A DNA stretch of 64,000 nt from Isoetes taiwanensis (Eukaryota; Streptophyta; Lycopodiopsida; Isoetales; Isoetaceae): assembly GCA_021234155.1 (NCBI GenBank), contig JAJEKV010000011.1:20786677-20850676 (forward strand), read 5' to 3'. Below are positions 11,709-23,400 of the stretch, piece by piece. Position 1 is the stretch's first letter, and every line of letters begins with the position of its first letter. The position numbers and the translations under genes were made by a program. The notes below the pieces were generated by a model. The model searched no databases and was not told the DNA's origin. It saw only the letters and a list, made by a program, of their open reading frames with translations.

Positions 11709-12486
11709 CTAAATCTTAGGATAGACATTAAAAACACAAATGTTATAGACATTCACTTGCTGCTGACTTCGTCGCGCAAGGAGGAACTTCTCCAATGAAT
11801 CCCAATGAAAATTAAGGAACTCGTCATCTGCCCGCAATGTATCCATATCATTCTTATTAGCTTCAATGATAGCATCACCTATACTTTCTTGAGCAGATCC
11901 CATAACCTGAATATTTGCATTTACCTGTAATGTTTCCAACTAAATTGAATCAACAAAACTGTACTAATTAATTTGCTATAAAGTGGATTTACCTCAATAG
12001 GTGGCTGAATTGTATTTGGTTCAACATTATTAGTAGTTAGAGTTGACGTTCCAGGTGAATCAGTGTGCTGAAGATGGTCAAATTCCTTCAACTGATCCTT
12101 GTAGACCTCTTCAAACATTCTTCTAGATCCGTCAATATTAAATGGCCTACCAGCAATATTCATTGCAGCTTTCACTTGTAATCCAACAGTCTTATCATAC
12201 CTACAACAAATTGCAAACAAATTGCAAACGTAACTTAAATATCTAACCATTTAAAAAAAGAATTCAATGCAGATAAAATACCTGCTAAATGCCTCGGCAG
12301 TCCTGTGTCCTCCTGTAACCTTCATACAACAGATGTAGGCCCGCCAGCTCTAGACATTCTAGAGACTAACGTAATTAGGCCACTCTTACCACTAAATGTC
12401 CCACTAACGCCAATAAGAGCCAACATATATTTAATCCATTCTGATAGTTTTCTACCATTAACACTGTGTTTCACATTATACCAGGC
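11709..12486 (-). pseudogene. Crypton-like tyrosine recombinase, C-terminal exons
   Basis: Three minus-strand exons with good splice sites: 12486-12282, 12200-11993 and 11924 to about 11709. Exon 1 contains the SEWIKYMLALIGVSG helix region, then a GKSGLITLVSRMSRAG stretch that matches the HxxR box area of tyrosine recombinases. It is followed, after a one-base frameshift near 12315, by TGGHRTAEAFSR. Exon 2 opens YDKTVGLQVKAAMN. Together these give GHR-x3-A-x3-Y-x-K-T, the box with the nucleophilic tyrosine as seen in Crypton and KIAA1958-type DUF3504 proteins. The tyrosine falls directly after an intron. Exon 3 (SLEKFLLARRSQQQ region) is a C-terminal tail of unknown role. The upstream catalytic part is missing, an in-frame stop follows at the frameshift, so it is a relic. 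A host-domesticated integrase-like gene is the alternative reading. Confidence 0.5.
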
Positions 12487-12764
12487 CTGTAAATCAGATC
12501 AATATCTAGCATTATAATAGGGGTTTTTTTTTTTTCTGTTTTTGTACTGCTTTCTCTAAGGTTTTCATATGATTTGGTGGCTGTATTCATCCAGGTGTAC
12601 TAAATAGTATTTCTAGAGTGCACCCTTTTTGTTAGCCGTTGATTTTAGAAACGGGGGCAAATCCTGTGGTGGAGGCTTCTTTTGTGGTGGGTGTGAATAT
12701 CCTCCCATTATTTTTAGGGTTTTTTTTAGGGTTGTGTGGATTATGGCCATAATCGAGGTCTTAG

Positions 12765-13372
12765 TTTCTAGGGTTACGTGGAGGAGGATTTGCTATCAGC
12801 TATTCGTTGACAAAAGCTCTTGAAAAAAATGCAAGATCAATGTATTCAGAGATATTATGGCGGTAAGTTATCTGGAGCATCTGAGAAACGAATAAAAACT
12901 TTGTTTCATATTACTTTTTATAATCACCGGATTTCAGCCTGATCCATTTGATTTGGTATGGATTTATGCAGTTTGATATCTATGGCGATGCATTTGGAAT
13001 TCTGGCAGCTCATCCTTTAAGCCCACTTGTTTCAATCCATCATCTAGATTTGATAAAACCATTATTTCCCAATACGATACAGCTTGAATCTCTGCAACAT
13101 TTGAAGAAAGCAATGGATGCAGATCCGGCAGGGCTGCTACAGCAATCAATCTGTTATGACAGATGAAAACGATGGTCGGTTTCTATTTCGTGGGGATATG
13201 TTATTCAAATTTACAGGGGCCTAATATCGCCCAGGGATTTAGAGCGTCCAGCAAGGACATTTTTTAACTGGTATAGAAAAATTGAAGAAATGGGTCTGCT
13301 AAACAATTCTTGAGCTAAGTGAAACCCTGAAGGCTAAGAATGAGGAGGCCGAAGCATTTCTATAATGTGTTT
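12765..13372 (+). pseudogene. DUF604 fringe-like glycosyltransferase relic
   Basis: Fragments appear in family order. At 12780-12862, GGGGFAISYSLTKALEK continues after a one-base shift (run of A at about 12824) as MQDQCIQRYYGG. At 12963-13166 the frame reads MQFDIYGDAFGILAAHP, then PLVSIHHLD and LLQQSICYDR. At 13170-13285 it continues WSVSISWGYVIQIYRG and DLERPARTFFNWYRK, and a short RRPKHFYNV piece follows at about 13348. These are the hallmarks of plant DUF604 proteins, which are related to fringe-type glycosyltransferases of the secretory pathway. The catalytic N-terminal half is absent, a frameshift and a stop (13164) break it. The aminopeptidase relic begins at its very end, within a few bases. 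Confidence 0.75.
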
Positions 13373-14115
13373 GACAGTGACAACATCATATGATGCAAAA
13401 GCTCGTACATATACCCTAAAATGCAGGTTAATTATTAGCGAAATGCCACATTATCATAGGCTTTGTTTTTATTATTGCATGCATGCCAGGTGAGAACCTA
13501 AAATATCATGATTTGCAGGCAAGAAATTTCTCCAACCCCAGGCCAACCGGCAATACAACCTGTTCTGATTCCTTTGTCTGTTGGACTTTTGGATTCAAAA
13601 AGACACGACATCCCACTTTCTGATGTTTTTGATGGCGTCTCATTGATATCAATTGGATTGGACAATGAAGGTGCATCAACCACTGCAGTTCTTAGCATGG
13701 AGAAGGCATAATTTTACTCCACACTCTAGTTCTTTTGCATCTAAAAAGATGGTCCAATTCTTAACAAAGTACACATGATAAATTAGCCCCAATGTGTGGA
13801 CTCTTCTGAGTCTTCTCCTTCAAATTATGTCCTTACTTTTGGTTTGTGTTTCAGGCTGAACAGGAATTTACTTTCACAAACATACCAGAAAGACCCGTAC
13901 CATCACTGTTACACAATTTTAGTGCTCAAGTGCGTCTTGTTGCACCTGATTTAACAGATGATGATCTACTGTTCTTGCTTGCAAATGACACTGATGCATT
14001 TAACAGGTATTTTGGTGATCATTGCCTCTTGACATTTTGTAAATTGATCATAAGTTTGCATGGTTACCAGGTGGGAAGCTGGGCAAAATGCTAGAAGATG
14101 CTTTTAAAGAAAATA
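13370..14115 (+). pseudogene. M1 aminopeptidase (puromycin-sensitive type) exon relics
   Basis: Four exon pieces with introns still in place. Exon a ends at 13426 (VTTSYDAKARTYTLK). Exon b is 13519-13705 (QEISPTPGQP, then IPLSVGLLDS and DIPLSDVFDG). Exon c is 13855-14006 (EQEFTFTNIPERPVPSLL, then DLTDDDLLFLLANDTDAFNR). Exon d starts at 14071 (WEAGQ) and quickly hits a stop. Order and spacing match the middle of plant puromycin-sensitive aminopeptidases, zinc metallopeptidases of family M1, but the catalytic HEXXH region is not here. Exon b ends at a GC donor (GAAG/GCATAA), either a real GC-AG intron or a decayed GT. Because introns are retained, this is a DNA-level duplication or capture and not a processed copy. 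Confidence 0.8.
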
Positions 14116-14224
14116 AAGTTGTTTCAAGCGCAGAGATTTCATGAAATGCAGGGTAATGCATTTGAGATAAAGGCTTCACAAGCCCAAAGCATTATAGCCT
14201 CTCTAATGTCCCAGATGAAAGGTG

Positions 14225-16455
14225 AATCTATTTAACTATTTGTGTAATGACTAACCTTCACATGCTGAATACATGATACTTGTCATGTTGAAATAGGATA
14301 TTTGATGAAATGGGATATTTGAAATTCATTGGGCAGTTGCCGCCAAGTTCAATGTTTTTATGTATCATATACATTTGCTACATGTTCTTTGTTCTCAATA
14401 TTTAATGGTGCAAATGCCTCTACGAGATTGTGGTGCTGAAATAAGATATTTATATCCATGCATTTTCTATATATCCTTTGTTCTTTGTTCTTACTATTTG
14501 CTGGTCAGATTCTGCATAGCAAATCACCATATTCTAACAGTTGTTTATTTTTTGGCACTTATGTACTTACATAAACAACCTCTATAGTGTATATTTCTTG
14601 GCACTTACATATTTACATAAACATGCTAGCTGGCCCATAAAGTTTACCTATGTTTGCTTTAGTTAGGGCCCGAAGGGCCCAAAATTTTTTTTAATGTAAC
14701 AATCAACACACAACTACCATTAACGTTATTAACACAAACCATTGCATTTAACACATTCAAATTAAAATCACCCTTAAACCCCTTTTGGTTTGGGTGCATA
14801 TTCACACGGGGGGTTACGTAGGGCAGCGAGAGCCCCAAAAATATATTTACAATACATGTACAAAATTAATACCATTAAGTACATTCTTTCAAATCTTATA
14901 GTATTTTGCAAACCTTAATATACAGTGATACAATTCATTGCTTATGGGGAGCTTTACAATTGAACAACAACATCTTATTTGAAGAACAAGATCCAAGAAC
15001 ATCATATATATCACAGACAAATACATTGATGAGCACGTTTAACCACCCAACCGGGTCCACAGGGTTTCCGCAATGAACATGGCAACTGTGGCTACTCCGC
15101 GTAGACCATGAGCAAAAACTGATAATTCGCTTATCAGATAAGAAGGATCATCTTCCTCTGGGCTACTCTGATCTTAAGAGAAGCATGGCAGTTCGGCATG
15201 GCTGCACCCAATCCGCTTCAATCCTTCTACCAGAAGAGCAGCTCTTGGATCCTAAATTCTCTTCAGTTCAGCAACTCCGAGCAGTAGTCGGCCAGCTTTT
15301 GCATCATCTCGGCTTGCCATTGATCCACTACAATCCATATCTTTCACCCTTTCTACAGTTTAGCGGCTGGCCCGCTGAATAACTCAGACTGCAGGAGTTC
15401 GCCCACGAATCCCTGTTCATTGTCCACAAGTTACTGTTCATGGCTCAGTCTTACTGCCCTATGTCGGCCCTCTGTTTTCCGCTAACAGATCGATGCCCCT
15501 TTTATATTTTCCTTTGTCTCCTAAGTAAAGAAAGGCAAGCCCTTTTCTTTATAAATATCCCATCGTCCTTTTCTCTTGCCCCCAAAATATCCAACCTTTC
15601 CCCATAGATCCGATGTTGCTTTTAATATATGTTCACGTTCCCTTTTTCCATATAAAGGCAAGCGTAGGGCCTTTTTATTCATAGTAGTTAACTTTTTGAT
15701 AGATGGCCCTTTTTTCCTCCATGACCCCTTCCAATTCCCAATGGTTATCCCTTGCCATCAAATGTTTGCCATACTTTTCCATATTTTTGCCATGCTTTGC
15801 CGTGCCATATAACCCTGGCCGTGGACCACTCCCCCGTGCTATGACTCTGTATCAGTCCATCCCTTCTCAAAAAGAGATCGTCCGCGATCGTCCGAGTACG
15901 TTCCAATTTGGTCCATCCCTTCTTAAGGTGATTGTCCCATGTTCTGCAATGTACACCTGGGAGTTCCTAGACCCTGTGAACTCAAGAATAGTTATATAAG
16001 TTATTGTACTTCCACAGTACCTTATACCCATTAAAAAATCTATTCTAATACAAAAATGTTGATTTAGGCAACATTCTGGCATGTCAAACATGCCTCCGCA
16101 CTCTGCGCGTCGGCATGGTTTCCATGCCAGGCTTGTATACAGGATCAACATCATCAACATCATCAACATCAAGATTTGTAATATCCCTTAAAGCTCTGTT
16201 CTCATCAACAGAATTTGCCGCACACTCGTCTCAAAACCTGGCATATCTTCTATTCCTAAGGACCTGAGTAGGCCATAACTAGCTTAACTCTATTTAACCA
16301 AATACAAGCAAATAGAAAGATTTAATCATCATTGCGAGCCATTTGCCATCTTCAGATGAACCAAGAATAACTTGGAAGGCAATCAAACAACAAACTATAT
16401 AGATATGATCACAAAGTGCATAGAAGAAAAATGTGCTAACGGACTAAAAATTGCC
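14225..16455. other. Intergenic, no gene supported
   Basis: Contains low-complexity AT-rich DNA, then more GC-rich sequence at 15000-15900 with several overlapping open frames (longest about 100 codons) but no domain I recognise. A short CATCAACAT tandem run lies near 16145-16170. Confidence 0.5.
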
Positions 16456-16462
16456 CTTGTAA

Positions 16463-16690
16463 CCAGAAGAGATGAAGTTATTGCACATGAATTTAAGACA
16501 ACAAGAAGAGATGAAGTTATTGCACATGAATTTAAGACGACAACATGAACATATATATCAGCTTTCACACCTGACAATTTCTATAGTATAATTCCAGAGC
16601 TTTCTGTCCTTGACCAAGACAACATGAACATATATCAGCTTCAATTTCTGTAGTATAATTCCAGACCTTTCTGTCCTTGACCAAGCTTGG
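16463..16690. repeat. Two short local tandem duplications
   Basis: A unit of about 40 bp (AAGAAGAGATGAAGTTATTG... through GAATTTAAGAC) is duplicated at about 16463-16545 with one change. Just downstream a unit of about 75 bp (CAATTTCTATAGTATAATTC... through CTTGACCAAG, then ACAACATGAACATATATCAG) is also duplicated. Confidence 0.8.
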
Positions 16691-17149
16691 CATGTGCCAT
16701 GATAAGGAAGGAAATATAAGCTCCACAAAAGGATCTCGATTCGAGGATTGGACAAGCGGAATACTAAGGGAGAGTATTCCACTCGCCTAATACAATTTGC
16801 GGCTAGAAAAAAATTTTTGCCAAGGAGGAGTATTCGGCCTATAAATTTTCCTGCCTGTAACAATGCAAGTCGAATAAGTTAGTGGGTGTTTGACTTGTTC
16901 GAATGCTTCCTAAAATACTGTAGGTCGAAAATAAGCCCCCTGCGATTTTGAAAGCCGAATACCACTTCAGAATTTCCATGAAAGTTTCTACTGTCATTCC
17001 ATTCAATCTGCCACTTCTGAGGGTTTCGGCTTGTCATATAAATCCTCAAAACATGCAGGTCGAATACGCCCCTACCTTATTCTATAAGCCGAATACCACT
17101 CTTGTGATTCCAGTTCATCCATCTACGCGGCCGCATTTCCCACTGGATC

Positions 17150-18020
17150 ATATCTCGAACGATCCTTTGCTCGCAGATGATGGAGAATGCTTGCTGGATA
17201 TTGATTCTTGCTGGATGGGAGCATGTTTCTCCTTATATCTGATGCAGTAAAGTATTTATTCTTTGAAATTCAGGCTCCAACTGGATTAAGTTATCTAGGA
17301 ATGCATGAATTTTTTGATTTAGTGCTATCAATCAGCGATCAGGTATGTTGCTTAGAACTTTTTCTTTCAAATGCAAAGTTCTTGCACTCCAAAAATGTTA
17401 CAAAGCAATATGGGCATGATTCTCTAGTTCTTTCTCATATACTGCCGCATCACACTATTGGATGATCCTTGGTGCTCGTTGTTGAGCCAGAATGCTTGTT
17501 GGTGCTAATCTTTGCTGTATACAAGAAAGACCTGCTGCTGTAAATTCCGGGATGGAAGCAGTGCCGACGCGCGGAGCGCTGCTAACATCCCGGAATTTGC
17601 AGCAGCAGGTCTTTCTTGCAACGTGAATAGGGTGAAAGATATTCTGCACGGTGAAATTGGAGAGAATGCAAGGTAAAAAATACAGAATGTAGGGTGAAAG
17701 TGGAGAGAATGCAAGGTAAAAGTGCAGATCATCCGGTGAAACCGTCGCTCAAGAGAAGAACGCTGAGTAAAAGTATCAGACCTCCGTGACTTGATTTGCA
17801 TTCAACATTCTTTAAAAGAATTGTTGCCACGTGTCGAAGCGTGACAGGCGGACGCGGCAGAATATCTTTCACCCTGTTTTTACGTAATTGAGATATGTTT
17901 ACTGTTATTAGATTAATCTATTTGATCATCCAATAATGTATTTATTTTTTGAAATCCAGGCTCTAACTCGAATATCCACGAATGCATGCAGTTTCTGGTT
18001 CGGTGTTGTCAATTAGATAT
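17150..18020 (+). other. Two diverged copies of an exon-like segment
   Basis: The stretch 17255-17345 (TATTTATTCTTTGAAATTCAGG, then an open APTGLSYLGMHEFFDLVLSI frame ending at a GTATGT donor) is echoed at 17937-18015 (TATTTATTTTTTGAAATCCAGG, GGATATCCACGAATGCATG region) with heavy decay. Both look like an intron end plus the start of an exon from the same unknown gene. No domain is recognised. Confidence 0.35.
17522..17618. repeat. Near-perfect 33-bp-arm foldback
   Basis: Arms 17522-17554 and 17586-17618 are inverted copies with a single mismatch (G:T-type change at the twelfth inner base). Each arm contains GACCTGCTGCTG and ATTCCGGGATG. The 31-base GC-rich loop continues the pairing (AGCAGTGC against GCGCTGCT). 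A transcript from either strand would form a long stable hairpin. It could be a MITE core, a small-RNA precursor or a recent inverted duplication. Confidence 0.9.
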
Positions 18021-18090
18021 GTTGCACCGTGATTCCTTTCAATGGCAAAGTTCATCAAGGAAATCTAGATGCGATGAGGAGGCTAACCCT

Positions 18091-18169
18091 CCCCTTGAGG
18101 GGATTATGGCAAATAACCCTCGAGGCTGGCAGGCCGAGAGGGTTATTTTGCCATGATCCCCGAGAGGGG
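18091..18169. repeat. GC-rich foldback, about 31-bp arms
   Basis: Left arm 18091-18121 (CCCCTTGAGGGGATTATGGC...ACCCTC) pairs with right arm 18138-18169 (GAGGGTTATTTTGCCATGAT...GAGAGGGG) with a few mismatches and a one-base bulge; loop about 16 bases. It lies just upstream of the 18.4-18.97 kb tandem repeats and may be part of the same repetitive element. Confidence 0.8.
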
Positions 18170-18371
18170 TGGCGAACACAGGGAGTGATAGAGAAAACTA
18201 TAGTGTGATGGAGACCCATGCGACCCAAGTCGACAACAAGAAGCTCAGTCAGATATAAAACTTTTTGAAAAGTACGGGGGGAAGTAAAATAACAGGAATA
18301 AAAGGTCCACAACGATGAGAGCCTTTTACTAAATGGAGAAGGCTTCGACACAAAGCACGGAGGGTACATCC

Positions 18372-18972
18372 AAAAATAATGAGCAAAATGATGTTTCCCA
18401 AATGAGTAAAAGGGCGGAGGGAGCAAGATACGGGACAGAGAGGCCTAGCCTCCACCGTACACCAGGATAGCGACGGGCTAGACCCGCCAACTGGTACTTC
18501 CGGACCACCGCATAGACTTGAACTCTCACTGTATAGTGGGCATGAGACACATCAACAGGAATAACACATCAGCAGGAATGACACATCACAACTAAGCTAT
18601 CGTCATAAAGGTGACTTGGCTATGCTGCGGACTGAGGATTGCAAATCCCAAAATAATGAGCAAATGATGTCTTCCAAATGAGTAAAAGGCGGACGGAGCA
18701 AGATACAGGACAGAGAGGCCCAACCTCCACCGTACACCAGGATAGTGAGGGCTTGACCCACCAGCTGGTAATCCGAACCACCATAAACTCGAACCCTCAA
18801 TGTATAGCAGGTATGAGACACATCCGCAGGAATGACACGTCAGCAGAAATGGCACATCACAATTAAACCATCATCAACAAGGGGACTGGGCTATACTACG
18901 GACTAAGGATTGCGGATCCCGCCTTAGGCCAGGATAGCGAGGGTCCGACCCTCCAACTGGTACCCGGACCCA
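18372..18972. repeat. Tandem repeat, about 277-bp unit, 2.2 copies
   Basis: Copy 1 starts AAAATAATGAGCAAAATGATG (about 18373) and copy 2 starts AAAATAATGAGCAAATGATG (about 18650). Both continue through GAGCAAGATAC, GGACAGAGAGGCC, CCTCCACCGTACACCAGGAT and the CAGCAGGAATGACACATCAC region. A partial third copy (AGGATAGCGAGGGTCCGACC) runs from about 18900 to 18972. The copies differ by point changes and small indels. Confidence 0.85.
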
Positions 18973-18989
18973 CTAAAGTGATAAGGATA

Positions 18990-20410
18990 CGGTTCCTAAG
19001 AAATAAATAAATAAATAAATGGAAAAATTATAAAAATGCCCCTATATTTTATAGGAATTACGAAAATGCCCTTGTATTTTTGTAAACTATCTAAATGCCC
19101 CTATCGTTTCTTCTACGAGCAAGAATGGGTTTACGTTTCCTTTTCCAGTGCAAGTAAAGAGCCAGGAAGAAATGGGTCCGATCAAGCTTTGAGCTTCCCA
19201 TTTCTATCATATTTGTGCCATAGCCATGCGGTGTGCTGGGCCCTTTCACCTCTGAAGTTCCCCTTGTGCACTGCTCCGATAAAGTTCCCCTTGTGCACTG
19301 ATCCGATCCTCTAAGAATTTGGGCAAAAATTTGGGCGAGAAGCCCAGAAATTCTGTGGGTTTGGTTGCGGAAATAGCCACAGCCAAATTGGGAATTTTCC
19401 TTTAGGAAGAGCTCAGAGGAAGAACAGGAAGCTCCATCATTACCCTCTATCTTTTCCCCTTTTAACATTTTGGTAATCTATATAAACCAAATGATATTAG
19501 GAGCAATTTTCACAACGTAAGTATAGGTGTATTTTGGCAATTACATTGAATTACGTAAGTATATGTGTATTTTGGCAATTACATTGTGGCTTCCTGGATG
19601 CACTTGCTTGCTATGATTAACTTACGTTTAAGCAAGAACTAGCCATGAGTGCATGTCATAGTATAATTTTAGAGTTCCTTAAAATATAGAAGAGAGATTG
19701 GAATACAAGATTAGGGAAAGATAGCTACAGGAACTTAAACTTGGAAATGTGAAGTTCTTTGCAAATTGACTAGAATGGAGAATATGTTATCTCGCAATGT
19801 GGAACACGGCTTCATAAACAAGCAAAAGCCCCCTCTTTTCAGAGGCCAATAATGTCTTAGAATGGGCATTCATAATATCTAAAGATGACCTAGTTGCGTT
19901 CTGCAGAAAAAATAAAATCACAAGGCTCGAATCATATAATATGTATATTAGGCCATAATCAAACATCCATTTGACAGGATGGTATTGAGAATAATTACGT
20001 ACAAAAAGGAAATATTCGTGCATAATATAAAATAACAAGAACAGAATGTTGTATGCATGGTACAGCGGTTAGAATAGAAGACGAAGAACTGAAACAAAAA
20101 ACCTAATATAATATAAAGGAGACACGTGGTCGATAATGCTTGAAACAGTAGAAGAGCATGATCCAATTCCACCCACCAAGTTACTCATCATTGATCCAGC
20201 AACCACACAAAAAAGGCAAAGAATTAAGAAAAAGTTTGCCTTTGTTTGCGCCTTTAGAATTTGTCTGTAACAGCAAATATTTTATGCCATAACCAACAAA
20301 GTCAACATAAAATAAACGCCTTGGCCTCATTTTTTTAATGCAAAGGAGTGTAGATTCGACATGGTTTTGACTCCAAGCATAGTCAAATGGAAGCTACAGC
20401 GTCTGCATAT
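18990..20410. other. Intergenic with small tandem repeats
   Basis: Holds an (AAAT)n run at about 18999-19020, diverged AAAATGCCC(C/T)TATATTTT units at 19030-19105, a doubled AAGTTCCCCTTGTGCACTG word near 19255-19305, and a 39-bp tandem pair (TGTATTTTGGCAATTACATTG) at 19517-19587. No supported gene. Confidence 0.55.
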
Positions 20411-20412
20411 TG

Positions 20413-20497
20413 CCATGATATTGGCGCGACTCAATGGCATGGCTTTGTTGCATAAAATGCAGCAAAGCCAATGCATTGAACCGCGCCCATATCATGG
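20413..20497. repeat. Imperfect 35-bp-arm foldback
   Basis: Arm 20413-20447 (CCATGATATTGGCGCG...GGCTTTG) pairs with 20463-20497 (CAAAGCC...CGCGCCCATATCATGG) at roughly 29 of 35 positions, loop 15 bases (TTGCATAAAATGCAG). The mismatches are internal and scattered, as in plant microRNA precursors, but no known mature sequence is recognised. Confidence 0.7.
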
Positions 20498-23400
20498 AAA
20501 TTTTATGCAACATCCCACATTTTAGCTCTGTTTATTTGCATGCAAAAAACTCGCTCTTCTTTTCTTCTTCGTACTCTTCAGATCCAAACACATTGCCTAA
20601 AACCCAAAACCCAAGACCCTTTGCATGCTTTTGCACATCTGTCGTCTCCAAATCTGCAGATCCACAAGAACCCAAAAGCGGAATGGTCTTCCGAATCAAA
20701 ACAAACAACAAACCGACGAATCTGAGCAGAAAACGAGAAATCTAGACCAGAAACAGTGGTCTGATACGAAATAAAATGCAAAAATACCTGGGCTGGTTGA
20801 ACAGGCGGAGGACCCACAAGGAAAAGAAGAGAAATAGAGGCAGGCTTCTCTAAGCAGGAGGTGATGCTCCATATATACAAGTCCAAGAAGTGAGTAATAA
20901 GGCCTCCTCCTTAGCATAGGCCTTTAGCAAGTGTATGAGAGAGGCCAGCCAGAGTATAGCCAATACAGAATTTAATGCAAAGTACTTACCCTTTCCTGCA
21001 GTACACCACCCAATGCCCCCACCATCATAAAATACTCTTTTATGGTGCCCCATAGGACACATACCCCATGCTTCTGCCATGCCTCATCATGCCTTTGTTT
21101 CACATATTGTATGTGTTTTTCTTTATCATCCAACTTAATCATAGAGCTCCACAGGAAATCAACTTATATATAGAGACTTACAATGAAATCATCATAATCA
21201 TAGAGCTAGAAATCAACTTAATCATACAACTTATGCATCATCAATTGCTCACATGAAACCAACTTAGTCAAATCGACTTAGTTATCCATAGAGATTGGCT
21301 GGTAGATGATGTATCCAAAAAGGAAAAAAAAAAACTCCATAAAATAAAGGATCGCTTTCTTAAAGGATTGCTTTCTTAAATGCCACTGGCAAGAGGTTAG
21401 TTAACCATAGAGTTTGTTGTATCCCAAAAAGAGAAAAAGCTTAGGATTGCTTTCTTAAATGACACTTGCAAGAGTTGGGCAGTTCTGTAATGCACTATCT
21501 TTGCTTGCGTAATACTAGAGATGTTTGAATTTCCTTACAATCTTTGTCAATGGACTCTGAATTTCAAAGGAATCTTTTTTGAGCTTCCCCTCAATTAAGT
21601 ATCGATGTAAAAACAATTGCTAATGTTTTATAGTGAAATGTTAAGACAAATTAGAAGAAGAATCCTAGTAAACAATTGATATCTCCAATTGTGTCTGCAA
21701 TGCAGGCCCCTCAAAGAAGTTTGAGGTTGCAACTAACTCTTTATTTACGTTGACATAAGGGAGACAAATCGAGAAATAACATAAAAGAATTCATGGGACT
21801 ACTCAAAGGTTGCCTTTTCTAGAAACCTTACAGCAACAACGATTCTTTCTGTTATTTTTTGTTCTTTTTGGTACAAGCTCAATTTCTCTATGGCCATGGC
21901 ATGCTCATGCATGCCCATGAGCATGGCCCCATGGACTGACCATGACATTGTTGAATAAGATGCTTATGCTTCCTGAATAGCCCTCCTTGGGATTCTCAGG
22001 CATGTTTGAAAAGAGCCCACATGGGGATTCGCAGCTGGCTTCATGAACCTGTCCGAGCTCTAGGAATTAAACCCATTTGGCTGTCAGTAGGGCACAGGCA
22101 AAAGGACATGGCTAATAATTAGCAAAGCAACAAAGCATTCAATTTCTCAACCAAGCCAGTCACATCCTGCACAAGAGATGTTAAATGCCAGAAAAAAAAA
22201 GCCTTTAAACCAACGTAGAAAAGGTCAAAAAGAGCTCATGTCCTGTTGTAACAAGACATTAATGCTAGAATGCAACCGTCTTCTGTATATGTCAGAAAAA
22301 ATGAATATCTGTAGATCAACTCTTTGCATGATCCTTTGTGCATCATTGTAAACCAAGCAATAGGTAGTCATTATCATCGTCATAGGACCATCAGGCCTGA
22401 AACATTTCTCTTGCATCTTAAAATCCTTACGCATCATGACCCCTATACAATTCTCCATCTGAGCAATGCTGTATCTCGGATCTGCTACTCGTAGGTACAG
22501 CCCTTTGCATATGGTATGGGAACCTTCACAGAACATGGTCTTCATATAAAGGGAAATTGTCCACCGTAACTGCCAATCTTACTGTTTGTACCCAACAATG
22601 TCTCTTTCTTGCTAACTGATCACTGATACATTTTGATGCCCCTCATAAACATCTGCACTGAGCTTCCTTGCACGTGTTTATGTCTCCAAATCTGTCTCAG
22701 CATAGAATAGAAGTATCCTATTAACTTCATAGATGCTACTGACTATAGCTATTAAGCTCTAAACCAACTTAACAAAGTTCTATAAAAGTCCTTAACAAAG
22801 TTCTAAACGAAGCAGCATACTTTTGGATCAACTTAAATATGACAAAATCCTTATGGTTCTAGCAAGCTTTTGAAGGTTATCCTAACTAAATCATGTGGCA
22901 CTACAGACATAAGCCTTGTAATCCTGGCTAGAAACTTGACAGCAAAAGCACGCGCAGCCATAAAAATAAAGTTATAAAGAATACAAAGAATCATAAATTT
23001 TAAACTTAAACTTAAACTGGCAAGAACCCTAATTCTGATAAGAGAAAGGAAACCTAATAACAAAAAAAATACTCAGCCAGACAGGTTGATGATGCATTTG
23101 TCCGTGGTCCAGCAGGCATAAATTGTTGATCAGAAAAGGTACACTGATGTTGCAGCTCCAACAAGGAACAATTAAGGGGGTAAAAGGTCGTGATTCCCGG
23201 CATCGCTGGGTCTGGGGCAGTGTCCAGTGGCCATGAGCTTGTGCTCTGCCGCTTCATTTGTTGATGCCTGTTATGAGGAGGCAATGACAGCTTCCCTTCT
23301 GCAAACCTAGAACCCTCTGCCAGCCAACCCTAATTCGTACTCCGATCTCTCCTCCCGGTATCACCAAACGCATTTTCACATTATTGGATATGCTTGGGAA

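Noticed and set aside
20850-21080. DUF1218-like or other membrane protein on the minus strand
   Set aside because: One hydrophobic stretch and a possible splice site are present, but the cysteine pattern and length do not match any family I know.
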